From Rhododendron vialii (Eukaryota > Streptophyta > Magnoliopsida > Ericales > Ericaceae), in the NCBI RefSeq assembly GCF_030253575.1, contig NC_080564.1, forward strand, positions 7,856,501-7,920,500: DNA of 64,000 nt, given 5' to 3'. Made by a program: the position numbers and the translations under genes. The notes below the pieces were generated by a model. It had not been told where the DNA came from. It saw only the letters and a program-made list of their open reading frames with translations, and ran no database searches. Position 1 is the stretch's first letter, and each line of letters starts with the position of its first letter. Shown here one piece after another: positions 24,201 to 36,000 of this stretch.

Positions 24201-26903
24201 AAGCTGCAAAAGCTCCGCAAAAGAGTGATGTTTCCTCTGTTGCAGCTCCTGAGAAAAAAGGTGGTGATCGTCCACTAGACAAAGACAGGAAGAAAGATGT
24301 TCCCCAGCCACGCATGCAATTTGATGATAAGACCCGCGTTGAGAAAGCCAAAAAACGGGCAGTTGTAAAACAAACTGAAGTTAGAAACAGAGTTGAACTG
24401 TTTAGGCATTTACCTCAATACGAACACGGGACAAGGCTCCCTGAGCTGGAATCAAAGTTCTTTCAACTTGATCCACTCCATCCTGCCGTTTATAAGGTAT
24501 TTCATAGCAGTAATATTGTTTACCATCACATATATCTACTGAAGCTTTATGGTGACTGAATACTTAAATCACAATCACTTATTGTTCAAATTGTGCATTG
24601 TTTGGCTTCCAAAATATCATCAACGAGTTTATTCCATCTTGAACCGGATTTGGAACTGAGGGTTCTTTCAATGACCAATTAGTGTATGAAGCTTAGGACC
24701 TTAGATCTAGATTAGGAACTGTGAATAAATTTGTGTATTTTTACATGCGTCATTCTGACTATGACTATTAATTTGTTATCAGGTTGGTTTAAGGTATTTA
24801 GCTGGAGACATATCTGGGGGCAATGCTCGTTGTATTGCAATGCTTCAAGCATTTCAAGAGTCGATTAAAGACTACTCAACGCCACCTGAAAAGGCTCTTG
24901 TTAGAGACTTGACTGCAAAGATTAACTGTTACATTTCATTTCTCATTGAATGCAGGCCCCTTTCAATCAGCATGGGAAATGCTATTAGGTTTCTTAAGAC
25001 TAGAATTGTCAAGTTACCTTTGAGTCTTTCTGAATCTGAAGCAAAATCAAGTCTCGTGTCGGATATCGATCGTTTTATAAGTGAGAAAATAATACTGGCA
25101 GATAGGGTGATAGTCAGGCATGCAGTAACGAAAATCAGAGATGGGGATGTTCTTCTCACATATGGCTCATCCTCAGCTGTTGAAATGATACTATTGCATG
25201 CCCACGAGCTTGGTAAACAGTTCAGAATTGTGATTGTTGATTCGCGTCCAAAGCTTGAAGGGCAACTATTACTTCGTCGGTTGATAGGAAAGGGCCTTAG
25301 CTGCACATATACTCATATAAATGCTGTTTCTTTTATGATGCATGAAGTCACTCGAGTTTTTTTGGGGGCTTCATCAATTTTGTCCAACGGAACAGTATAT
25401 TCAAGGGTTGGAACTGCATGTGTTGCTATGGTTGCTCACGAATTCCATGTTCCGGTCTTGGTATGTTGTGAAGCATATAAATTTCATGAGAGGGTGCAAC
25501 TCGATTCAATTTGCTCTAATGAACTTGGTATGAATTCTTTCATTAGTTGATGGTGAGGAAAATTTCCTCATGTTACTACTTATGCGTTGTTTTCTCATCC
25601 TTAAAACGATTCTGTTTGTTTGTTGCAGGCAATCCAGATACCCTTTCAAAGGTTCGTGGTAGAAAGGAAATAAACTATTTGGATGATTGGGCTAATAGTG
25701 AAAATCTACAGCTTCTTAATCTGATGTAAGCAGTATAGTACAATTAATATACTAATATGCAGCAACAGATAAAGGCAGTCTCACATTTTGTCTTTTCATC
25801 ATGACAGTTATGACGCAACTCCTTCAGATTATGTCTCAATGATTATCTCTGATTATGGCATGGTAAGTGTGACTGGTTTTCAAAGTGGCTGTTGCTTAAT
25901 AATTTTTTGTGTTAAGTTTTATTTTATCAGATTTGACCAACAAGAATGCATGAAAGCATTGAATTGTATGGAGTGGTTTGTGGTCCCACCTAGCCTAGAA
26001 CCTTGTAACTGTAGCTTGTGTTCCTGTTAAAGATTGTCATTGGGAAATTGATATAAGGGTATTAAGAACAAAGATCTGCCGTAACCTAAATTATGTTGGT
26101 CCGTTGATATGGAATCAAGGAGGAGTATCAGATTGGGTGTGTCTCGGCCTTGGATCTCCCTATCTAGGGATATGTATCTTGATCTTTATATTCATTATAA
26201 GTTGATGTACATTTGGGATGTGTGAAGGGGTCGTAGGGAACATGGGGATTTCTACCTTCCATCCGCGGGAGAGAAACTAGAACTTCTTTTTGCTATTAAG
26301 CATGAGCTCTTCTTCTTTAATTACTGTAACAAATTAGAGGGGTTGGACACATATATAACCACATTCTTGTCATATGTAATTGACACAAACACATTGGGGG
26401 AATAAAAGACTCAATTTATCACTGGTTATGTATATGTGGTGCTCTTTTATGGAGGGAGAAGAATTCTCTCCTGTATTGTTTTCTTTCCTACTTATTTGGG
26501 GAAGGGGAGGGTGAAGGGTTGATGTTTGTATTATTATACTGGGTTAAGTGGGTTCTGCGCGCTATACTTCTTGTGGACTTGTTTTTTTTTTTTTTATATC
26601 TTCTTTCAAGTTCACTTCCTGTTCCAGGTTACCTCATTTGTACACAGCTGTCACAGGACCAGGTTGTCTCTTCTCCCGGCGCAACTCTTTTAGATCCAAA
26701 ATGCCCTCCTTGGGATAAGTCATTTGGGATTACTATCCCAGTTTAAATTGCCCCACCTAATGGTATCGCTAGTCACACATGGTCGTTATGTATTTGCTTA
26801 TCAACTTGATATGTGTGTCTTGTTTTTGTGGTTCATTCAGGTTCCGCCAACTAGTGTTCCCGTCATTGTTCGAGAATACCGGAGGGAACACTTGTGGGTA
26901 TAG
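21248..26903 (+). CDS. EIF2B4: translation initiation factor eIF2B, delta subunit
   Basis: eIF2B is the cytosolic guanine-nucleotide exchange factor that recharges eIF2 with GTP; delta is a regulatory-core subunit. Exons: 21248-21719, 23415-23588, 24135-24496, 24783-25527, 25629-25725, 25808-25862, 26841-26903. All junctions are GT-AG with consistent phases, giving 655 aa and a TAG stop. Residues 1-157 are Pro/Ser-rich and disordered. A basic Lys/Glu/Ala helix (SKAERRALQEAQRAAKAAAK) ends near 215. From about 330 the eIF2B alpha/beta/delta fold follows, with DVLLTYGSSS (458-467), VDSRP (488-492) and NGTVYSRVGT (538-547). The C-terminus is VIVREYRREHLWV. Length suits plant delta subunits. The start codon is the first ATG after the leader; a variable N-terminus makes it the least certain part. 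Intron 1 holds a LINE remnant. Confidence 0.96.
22075..22310 (-). mobile_element. LINE remnant (zf-RVT region) in eIF2B delta intron 1
   Basis: Minus-strand codons read ICCFKEETVEHLLHPRELAR then ELWNLSLNMF. This matches the zinc-binding tail of plant LINE reverse transcriptases (C..C...E.V.HLL..C..AR.LW). Further along, in another frame, comes WKRKRKKLPWFLAPF. Frame shifts and the absence of other domains show it is a dead fragment, antisense to the host gene. Confidence 0.75.
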
Positions 26904-28373
26904 AGTTCAGTAAGCAGTCATGGAGGTTTCTCAAATTTTGTGTTTGTGCTTGAACCAAATTCGCATTGGGAGATGAGAGCATGGTATGATGAAATATACT
27001 GACGGCAAGCTCACTGTTTTCCTTCTTTGGGCCATCTGGAATAACGCTATTTGCCTCAGCCGATTATCAGTGATTTATGATTTTTGTTCTTAACCTGACT
27101 CAGTGAAGAGAGCGATTTTCACGCCTCTCCGGGTGGGTGCGTTTTCAATGTTGTGATGAGCCTGTTTTTAACCCTTATGGGTGTGAGACAACGGATTTAT
27201 TGAATTGAAGCGACAATTTCCTATGGTTCATGAGTTCTTAGTTTGGATATCATGAATGATTGGCATCTTTATTTTTATTTTTTTGAGGATGCATTTTTTG
27301 AGCTGAGAAACTCATACCTAATTCTGGTTTGAGTCGATGGAAAATTATTCACTGAAGGCCTGAAGGGTTTGTCCAGTCGCTAACTTTAGGGCTCAGAATT
27401 GTTGTATGTAAGTTGGTCTGGACATCTAGTTAGTGAAAAAAATGCTCCTCCTCTCACACAAGTTTTTGAGTTCCATTTCCAAGTGTCTGGACCTCCCGGC
27501 TCACACAGTTTTGTTAGAGGGAGGAGCATTGTTTGTGGAGCACACAAGAATCTCTCCTAGAACTTGGCCAAACACAGACAGAAAAAACCTAGAGTTCGGA
27601 TTCGTTTTATCTTGAAGACAGATTTGCTGTAACTCAGTATACATCTTCTGGTGGGGGCAAATATCGTCACTAGGACAGCATTCTCCTAATGCGACTAAAT
27701 GGTTTCTTTCGTTTTCAGATTTTGAAGAAACGATCCCATCACTTCCATTATTTTCAAGACCGGATTTCTAACAATCACCGAATGGATCTAAGATTTGTGG
27801 AGAGGGAAAAGAAAAACAGAGGAAAGAGAGAAAGATGGCTTTACAAGCCCCTTTCTACTTTTTTTCCCCACTATAAATCTCAGATCCAAACACAGTTTTG
27901 TGTTTTATATGGGGACTTTGAATGTGAATGATGAGATGGCCCTTTGGAAAAAGATTAACCAGGGGAGGTTGGCTTTAGGTCATCTTACCCATGCATCTTT
28001 GGGCTTCGTTTGGATCTCTCTGCCATGACGTATTGTCTTATCACATCACACCACTATCTATACGGTATTTCACCATACCTACCTCAAAACCGAAGCTAAA
28101 GTTCTATTGCGTGTGAGTGATATTAGGAGTATGTTTAGCCCCAATAAGTTAGTAGGAGAACTCGATCTGAGTCTCGTCTCACGAGACATTGAGTTTCCTC
28201 CATTGAACCAATCCCTCTTGAATAACTGGCTTTGGGTCATGGACCCTCTCTTTTTTAGTACACATGATACACGAGAATATCTCTATAATAGGCAAATAGT
28301 AATAGAATCTTTAGACCGAAATTTCGTCAAAAGACAAATATAGAAAGGCAAATGGACACATATTGGGTCTGTT
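26904..28373. other. eIF2B delta 3' flank and intergenic DNA
   Basis: The first few hundred bases are presumably 3' UTR. A 78-codon frame at 28107-28343 has no recognised relative. Nothing else is supported. Confidence 0.4.
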
Positions 28374-28769
28374 CAGGGGCGAAGACAGCATAGGCCCAGG
28401 GGGTCATGTGCCCCCTGAAATTTTATCCCATGCACCTTTTTTTTTTGGGTACACTTGCTCAAAAAATATTATAGAAATTCAAAATTTTGGGCATAGGGTT
28501 TATCGTTGCGTGTTTCCAACCAAATAAATGAATCCCTTAATGAATTAAATGCTTGTTTCACATAGGCAAATAGCAGCAGATCAAAAAAAAAAAAAAACAT
28601 AGGCAAATAGCAAATTGCTAGTACTTTGTTTGACATGTTTAGTCCATCCAACTTATTTTCTAGCTTTTCAAAATAAAAGTCAAACAATCAATTGCGGAAC
28701 TGCAAGAATGATCATTAGTTGATTGTAAAGAGGTGCCTCCTCTGAATAAAATTCATGGCTTTGCCACTA
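28374..28769. mobile_element. hAT-like element with CAGGGGCGAAG / TTTGCCACTAG ends
   Basis: The left end CAGGGGCGAAGACAGC is followed by GGCCCAGGGGGTCATGTGCC. The right end ATTCATGGCTTTGCCACTAG inverts the same tip. The end type matches 14734-15097 and 15251-15490. Non-coding. Confidence 0.5.
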
Positions 28770-28908
28770 GGTTCGTTTGTTAGACTAAAAATATTAGCTC
28801 TTGTGACATTGTATGTCTCGCAGGATCATACATATTTGAGCATGTTAATTTAATCCAGTTCACAAATATTAAAACAAAAACACCACATATTTGTTCAATT
28901 TAAAGAAA

Positions 28909-29098
28909 GAGTCATGCTACAAACATAACAATGAGTCATGCTACAAACATAACAATATGCAAAAACATTTCAATGTGGCATTTCTCTGTTGGTAATTAAA
29001 CATTATTAGTAATCAACCTAATGACTAATAAAACGGTGCTATACCGACAATTTTTAGTAATCAACCTAATGACCAATAAAACGGTGCTATACCGACAC
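28909..29098. repeat. two local tandem duplications
   Basis: GAGTCATGCTACAAACATAA is repeated back to back at about 28909-28955. A 48-bp unit containing AGTAATCAACCTAATGAC and ACGGTGCTATACCGACA is repeated at 29006-29053 and 29054-29098. Confidence 0.85.
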
Positions 29099-29165
29099 TA
29101 TTTTTTTTATAACAGCAAGATGTCTAGATTGAGCGCACCTCGACTAATTTCGGGATCCTAAAATT
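29098..29165 (-). mobile_element. SINE 3' end (Au-like)
   Basis: On the minus strand, GGATCCCGAAATTAGTCGAG is followed by GTGCGCTCAATC and a short A-rich tail after TTGCTGTTATAAAAAAAA. The ATTAGTCGAGGTGCGC phrase is the 3' signature of widespread tRNA-derived plant SINEs. The 5' part is missing. Confidence 0.55.
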
Positions 29166-29655
29166 AACGACCAAACAAACCCTCCAGTAACCTTAAGATT
29201 TGGAATATTTGGACTCCGCAAAATTTGAGCATGCACCATGTTGACATGTTGCAGACAATCTTGTGTTTTCAGAACTCTCTCTTAAAAATATAACTCAACT
29301 AAACGAGCTAATAAAAACAGGAAAAAAGTTATTTTCTCATGACACTCGAAACAGGAGTCTCGAACAAGGAGTCTGGGTTCAAACTCCCAAAACAAATGAG
29401 CTGCGGCAACTAGTACTAAAAAGTTTGGACATTATACTTCCAATTTTTTCAGTGCAAGTGAAAAACGTGGGCTAGCTTGATAGGTTTAAGATCAATATTT
29501 TAGATTCTCCCAAAGAATCATACAAACATTGCTAGAGCATGATTGTGACACATGGACCAACCCCACCCATCAATGGAGTACCATTTTTCAAGTTTTCTGA
29601 AGGGTAAAGTTGAAAAAGGTTGCTCCAACCTAGTATGTACCATCAAAGAGCAATA
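29166..29655. other. intergenic DNA
   Basis: No supported feature. Confidence 0.4.
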
Positions 29656-29659
29656 CTAT

Positions 29660-29989
29660 GGGTTTGTTTGGTTACCATAGTTTTTGGCTTTTTGCATTTT
29701 GGTTATTGACTTTTCGAATTTTGGTCAGAATATTTTTGGAATGTGATTGAGTGTTTGAGAGATATGTGCATAATACATTTTGTAGGCCTATTTGTTAACC
29801 AAAATGAAAAAAATGGAAAATGAGAAGTCAAAAACCTCCTCTCCCCCTACTTCTTACTTCTCTTCTATATATAAACCCATAAATTGAGAACTTATTTTGA
29901 GAAAATCATGTTTTGGCTTCGAGCTGCGAAACAGCTACAATGTAGAAAAGAGAAAAGGAAAAACGTGAAAAGGAGGTAGCCAAACACCC
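29660..29989. mobile_element. MITE with GGGTTTGTTTGG / CCAAACACCC ends
   Basis: The left tip GGGTTTGTTTGGTTACC and right tip GGTAGCCAAACACCC are inverted. Internal phrases (GAGTGTTTGAGAGATATG, CATAATACATTTTG) are shared with 54142-54572. CTAT occurs at both flanks, but a target duplication is not certain. Confidence 0.6.
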
Positions 29990-30207
29990 TCTATAATAAA
30001 CACACATTTAAAACGTAATTTCGGACACAATTGTATATGAAATTGTTAGATGTGTGTATATGTCAATTGTCCAGAACCATTAAATATATATGGATGTCCG
30101 GAGTTGTGATTTAAAATGTGTGTTCCTAGACTCTTTTTCTTTTCTTTTTTTTTTTATTATCAAAAGACATACATCTATATCTTCAAATATGGTGATTGGA
30201 AAATCAC

Positions 30208-30356
30208 GAAAAATTATACCATGCCCCAAGGGCATAGCCACGTGGTGCCCCGGGGCTCTTTATACAACACAAATATGTGTGGGCCACTGAAATGTGTGGT
30301 GCAGAAAGTCCTGGGGCACCACATGACCATACCCCAGAGGCATGGAATAATCTCTC
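30208..30356. mobile_element. MULE-type hairpin MITE, 149 bp
   Basis: The left arm GAAAAATTATACCATGCC continues to CACGTGGTGCCCC. The right arm repeats this inverted, ending GGCATGGAATAATCTCTC. A perfect 9-bp direct repeat GAAAATCAC flanks it at 30199-30207 and 30357-30365. The arms are about 60 bp with a loop near 30270-30290. Its 9-bp duplication is Mutator-like, but its ends are unrelated to the GGGAAAATGACGG family. Confidence 0.85.
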
Positions 30357-30365
30357 GAAAATCAC

Positions 30366-31241
30366 TTATTACTCCATCAAATAATGGGTCCCTCCATTAA
30401 TTTGAATTAACGTTATACTGTATCATCGTTTCCGTGGGTTTTTGGAGCCGTTGAAAACAGAATCCACGAGATATTCTGTTCCAAATCTCTTTTCTCATAT
30501 CATACATTAATAAATCCATGCTCCACCTGGCTATTGCTTTATCATTTTTTTCTTTGCTATTCTAGATTTTTTTTTATTATTATTCATGATCCTCTAGGTG
30601 ATTTTAGACTTGCGATGAATATATGTGTGTGTACAGTGTTTGGAAAATAGAAAAAGTCTTTTTTGGACGTCAATCCTAGCATATAAAGTGATTGTATATA
30701 TGTGTATGGTATTTATATTTTTGAAGGTAATGTTTTTGAGGTTTGATCCATTCAAGGGTAGGACAATAAAATTTTTAAAAAACTAAAAATCTAATAAAGC
30801 TTGAGGAGTGGGTTGGAGTGAGAATTTTAAATACTACAAAAATGAGTCCTCAAAATGCTACACAGATCAACAAAAATCATATTTTATGAAAATATTAGAA
30901 GAGTGGGTTGGAGATGCTCCGAGACAGCAAAACTTATCTCCCAACTTTTTGGGAAGATGAGTCTTTGTCATGTTTTATTCTCAAAATTGCACATTTAATA
31001 TTGGTAGGAAGTACTATGTAAAAAAAAGCAATCTGAGAGCATTGAATAATTACTTTGGTAAAAGCAATTTTTTTTTGCCAAGTAAAAAAAGAATTACGTT
31101 TGTATATCGTGATAATTATAGTACTAAGAAACTACATCAATTATATGTATGTTAAAGAAAATATTACATTAATTACGTGAGAGTCAAACAAATTAAACCA
31201 AGTCTAATATCGAGAATAACTAAAAAAACTCAAATTGTGTA
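30366..31241. other. intergenic DNA with a solo MITE end
   Basis: GTGGGTTGGAGATGCTCCGAG near 30904 looks like one end of a GAGCATCTCCA-type MITE; its partner is unclear. No gene seen. Confidence 0.35.
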
Positions 31242-31574
31242 AGAGCATCTCCACCCCTTATTCAAATTTTCACTCAGATATGAGTTTAAAAAAAATGAAT
31301 AAAAGTTTCATTTGGTATTGTGTGCCCCAATGGTCAAACTCAAACCAAACACAAAATATGAGTAAAAACTTTATTAATAAAAGTCTTGTAAATATAAGGG
31401 TGGAAAATTTGCCTTAAAAATTTGAGTAAGGGTTTGTGTCTAACTCAATTTGGGTTTAAATTTGAGTAAAACTCATATTTGATATAGGTTTGAGTAAGAA
31501 ATAGATGAGCCTTCTAAAGATTTTTACTCAAATTTTGAATTTGAGTCAATAAAAGAGTAAGAAGCGGAGATGCT
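31242..31574. mobile_element. MITE with AGAGCATCTCC / GGAGATGCT ends
   Basis: Left tip AGAGCATCTCCACCCCTTA and right tip GTAAGAAGCGGAGATGCT are inverted. GTA occurs just outside both tips. The interior repeats ACTCAAATTTGAG-like words. Non-coding. Confidence 0.65.
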
Positions 31575-31652
31575 GTAGGGGTGACTACCTAAAGTAACAT
31601 CAATTAACCTGATTAAAGTGCTTCAATTACTAATTGAGACCCTTTACATCTT

Positions 31653-31840
31653 CTTTTTTTTTGATAATGCAGGTTGTCTCGGATTAATTTGCGTGCACCT
31701 TAGACTAATCCCTATAAACCCTTCCATGGAGTGAGGTGGCCTCAAGAGTTGTTGACAATTAGAGAATCGAACCTGAGACCTTAAGATGAAACAAATACAT
31801 AAATTCCAGGTCAAGACCACCTGGTTATCCCCTTGGGGTT
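31653..31840 (-). mobile_element. full-length tRNA-derived SINE with 16-bp target duplication
   Basis: The minus strand begins AACCCCAAGGGGATAACC (A-box side). It has a B box AGGTTCGATTCTC and the 3' signature ATTAGTCTAAGGTGCACGCA. It ends in an A tail of about ten bases. The direct repeat AGACCCTTTACATCTT flanks it perfectly at 31637-31652 and 31841-31856, as expected for LINE-driven target-primed insertion. Length 188 bp. The perfect duplication suggests a fairly recent insertion. Confidence 0.9.
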
Positions 31841-31949
31841 AGACCCTTTACATCTTGCTCTAAAGAAGTTGCAAATTTGAATTTTACGAAGGCCAAACAT
31901 TTCAAATATTAGGGGCCGTTGAAGGTATGTCCGATTATTATTTTCAAAA

Positions 31950-31995
31950 CCCCGAAATTAGTTGAGGTGTATCCAAACCGATCCAAACATTGGAT
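31950..31995 (+). mobile_element. SINE 3'-end-like fragment
   Basis: CCCCGAAATTAGTTGAGGTG followed by TATCCAAACCG resembles the conserved 3' end of the same SINE type. No head or tail. Confidence 0.35.
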
Positions 31996-31999
31996 TATC

Positions 32000-32826
32000 A
32001 TATTTGAGACCCTTTACACATAACATGGCAAGAAGAAAGGCAACCAAATGGATCTGTCACACCTCACACCTCACGTTTATTTACTCTTTCCCAACGCAAA
32101 AGAGAGAATGGTGATTCATTCCTCCTGCAATGATGGTTGGGGGGCCAGGTGAAGTTAGCACATGGGACAAACTATACAAAAGAAGAGATGCTTATCTTCA
32201 CAATTCAGCCTCATTCCCCATGTCTCTCTTCTCTTATTTTAAAAGTTCTCATTTTACAACCCCATAATACATAGACTAACAACATGCCTTTTCAATTCCT
32301 TGGAATATTCTCGCCACACTAAAACCAGCTCCGTTTCCCAAAACACCCCTGCTCCTTCCCCAAATTTACCACCTCCACAGCTTCCCACAAAGCCTCTGCC
32401 TCTGCCTCTAGCCTTTGAGACAGAATTTTTTATGCCGAAAACCTCTATATCTATGTGCAAAAGGATTTTCGGCCGTTAAATTTAAAAAATAAAAAAATCA
32501 CACAATTCAATGGCTAAAAAACTACTCGACATGCGACACAGACAAGATTGGACTTCCAATTTCCACGCCCAGGTCAATTCCGTCATTCAAAAGAGGAGGC
32601 TTCTGAAAGCCCCACGTTCAGTCCAAAGGCGGCAGCCGATTAAATTCCCATTTTACCCTACTCTAAACGCCCCAAACGGGCAAAATGGAACGGAAAGTAA
32701 GGGCAGAAACGTAAAGCACCGAGAAGGAATTGCTGTCGGGTCCACTAAAATAAAAAGGAAGGAACGTGGGCGATCAGCGCATAGACCGAAAGGCAAGTAT
32801 TCGAAAAAGCGAAGTGAGAGAAAGTA
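32000..32826. other. CRWN1 upstream region
   Basis: Promoter-proximal DNA. A 105-codon frame at 32510-32827 is basic, lacks motifs and lies just upstream of the probable transcription start. I do not call it a gene. Confidence 0.4.
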
Positions 32827-32848
32827 GAGAGAGAGAGAGAGAGAGAGT
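32827..32848. repeat. (GA)n tract in the CRWN1 leader
   Basis: About 22 bp of GA repeat roughly 220 bp upstream of the ATG, likely in the 5' UTR. Confidence 0.8.
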
Positions 32849-33069
32849 GGTTTCGAGACGTTAACGGATTTCACCGCTGCAATTGGCCGGAATTTAGGAA
32901 CCCTGTTCACGTCCGGCTGCGATTTCTCGTTCCTTCTCAACTAACTCGCTTGAAAAAAATTAGGGGTTTTTTCTTTACCGGGTCCGAATTGTGCCCTAGA
33001 GTTTGAATTCGTTTCAGTTCGCCCCGTGGATCTCCGCGATCTGTGATTTAGGGTTTTTGATTCCGCGCC

Positions 33070-36000
33070 ATGTTTACGCCGCAGAGGAAAATTTGGTCCG
33101 GCTGGCCGCTCTCGCCGGCCCAGAAGAATGACGTTTCGGGTTCCGGTCCGGACCCTAAGGGCAAAAGCGTGGCCTTTCTTGACTCCACGCCGCCGCCTCC
33201 GGTGGGGTTTCTGGGCCAAAACGGTGGGACGGAGGAGTCGCCGGCCCCGGTGGTTGACAAGATTTCAAAGCTTGAAAACGAGGTGAGGAAATATTAAATC
33301 TTTCATACGTTATATGTTATGTTTAGTTGTTAGTTATTTTAAATGTCCTTGCTTTGTTATTTACTATTTGAGTTTTCAATGCTCTTATTTATTATTAGGA
33401 TTAATAGAAAACTAGGGTTGCTACTGTTCTTGAAACTTTGTTTGTGCTTCTTGGGTCCCGAAACAATCGATGAGATTCTTTACTGTATTGAGTTGAGTAA
33501 TTTTTGCGAGTAGAGATGGTCATTGTCTCGTGTGAAAAGGGGCTGCAGTGTGGGAAGGTAGTTGAGTTGCTGTTGGGCTGGAGTAGAAATTAGGGCTTTA
33601 GGTTCTGGGTACCTATAGTAGACTCTATAACTCGGAAATTGTATTGTTGATTTAGTTTGAGTATGCAATAGAGGAGTGGAGAAAAATCTCAGTAGCTTAC
33701 GGTTTTTGAAGTCTGCAAGGTGAGTATTTAGAGATTTGGCGATTTGAGAATGAAGTCCCCGTGACTGTGGTTGCATTTTCAAGAGATTTAGGAGCAACTA
33801 TGCGTTAAGTACGCATTTCTTATGGGTGCTTCTTGGGGAAACAATTAGCCTTGTTTCTCCTCTACTCATTTTTGGTTCCCTGTTCTAGAGTGCGGGGAAC
33901 GTGATACATTCCTCGGGCAGTTCCACTCCAACCAGATATGGGTATACATCCATGATTTTGGCCACCATACGAGCATTGAGGCGATTGGTTGAATAGTTGT
34001 CTTGCTTGCACAATAAATGACACTCATGCATATACCACCTCCAAATAATGTTCAAAACGGTACTCTTGCCACATGTCACCTCCAAATGCAACCTTGGATA
34101 GAGCCCTAGACAAAATCACCTCTCAAAGAAAAAGAAGGATCTCATTGACGTGATGAACCGAAGCTTCCTAGAGGATTTTACATCAAATAAACTAGGATGT
34201 GTTCTCAGCCATGCAAATTATCCTCCCCTTCTCACATTTTCAATAATATAGAAACTAAGAAGATTTACCCTGTCCTCCACTCCTAATCATTCAGCTGGAA
34301 AGGCATACTACAAAATAACATTTTGAATGCTTTTTTTCCCTCTGCCTAAGATAGTCTCTTAACTTCAGCAGTTCATCTCCTTTGGTTACAATACTAGAAA
34401 GAGTTGAGGAGTTTACTTCCAACTTCTCCAGGAAACACCAAGGATGAGTCCAAAACTGGACACAGTGCAACTATCTTACAGATTTTCTTGCAGGCACTCC
34501 GTTTGTCACTTGCATTTTCTTGTACTTCTAGGTTTTACTTTTAATTTTGCCAATGCCCAAACTCATTTCCCCTTATTTGTGGATTTTGATTTTGTGACCA
34601 CATGTGAATCTGTAGAAAATTTAGTACTATAGGTAATTTATTGCAGAATTTAAATCGTTGATCATAATAGACATCTAAATCAAGAAGATATCCACTGGTA
34701 AGACTCGGAATTCTGCTCAAGGCGATAGGGTGCCGTATGGCATGACGTAGAGAAGTTAACTACATGTTTTGAATTGGAAGGGAAGTTCTTAACAAGGAAA
34801 GCTTCTACCTCTGTCAGTTTTGTTGGTTTTGCTCAAATATCGTTGATTTCCATTTTCCAGGTTGGTGAGCTTGTATGGTTTTTATTGCAGAACATGATGT
34901 GACCTAAGATTTGATGCTGTTCATTTTTTCTGCTTTGGCTTGTTGCATATATCTTTAGTACATTATGCTTTAGGTTTTTCTTTTATTATACGGTATAGCA
35001 AGAGCCCTTGTGCTTGTTGCGTCTTTCTTGTTTTGGATCTCTTGTAACTATTTTGATGTTTCATGTCTTTGGAGTTCCTTTTTATTTATCTGGTTTAGGG
35101 TACAAGTGAATAGAAGGCTGTTTTAGTGTTAATTTAATACAGGGTGGGATTCTTACCTGTTTTGTATGATTTGTGGGCAGCTTTTTGACTACCAGTACAA
35201 TATGGGCATGCTTTTGATTGAGAAAAAAGAATGGACTACAAAGTATGAAGAGATGAAGCAAGCTCTACAAGATGCAACAGACACACTTAAACGAGAACAA
35301 GCGGCACATTTGATTGCACTAACTGAGGTTGAGAAGCGAGAAGAGAGTTTGAGGAAGGCTTTGGGTGTAGAGAAGCAATGTGCCCTTGATGTATGATCTT
35401 GACTTACCTTTCTTGAATTTCATTCTCTTTGAATTTGGAAATGCTTTTGATTATAGGATGTGTGTGTTCTAATGCTGATTGTAAGAATGTGATGCATGTT
35501 TTAGAGAATCAATTGTTATGACTTGCCAATGAGTAATTGCCCCTTAGTTAGTCTGTTCGAGATATGTAGCACTGTGTTTTTGCTTGTTTTGAATTTGATT
35601 ACCATACACAGATTAGCTATTTAATTGAAAACATGGTTTAAAATGAGTTTTGTAGGTGTCTTTGTGTGGCATTACATTTGGGTTTATGGTAACCATATCA
35701 ATATGGAACAGAGACATTGCGAAGTTGAACGTAATGATCAAATCGCCATTGAAGTTGGTTAAAGAAAGAGGAGGCGTTTGATGATTGAAAAAGGTGTATG
35801 CTTGGTATTATAGTTATTCACTGATAACAGTTGAAGAAAAGACGCCCATGCCATGGTGATCTTTTTTTTGGTGTACGTCTTTCCACATTGTAGAAGCTTA
35901 GCGTTAACAGATTATCATCACACAACCTCATGTTGGTGAACAATTTAGTAACTGAGAAACGAGTATCATTGTTATTGCTATTACTATTATTGATTTAGCT

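Noticed and set aside
24091..25306. Minus-strand frames of 86 and 125 codons
   Set aside because: Antisense shadows of eIF2B delta exons 3 and 4.
28107..28343. 78-codon frame, considered as a possible organelle-DNA insertion
   Set aside because: I could not match it to any plastid or mitochondrial gene from memory; a blast search would decide.
32510..32827. 105-codon basic frame upstream of CRWN1
   Set aside because: Promoter-proximal, low complexity toward its end and no family resemblance.
33885..34091. 68-codon minus-strand frame in CRWN1 intron 1
   Set aside because: Possibly an old transposon piece, but no diagnostic motif.
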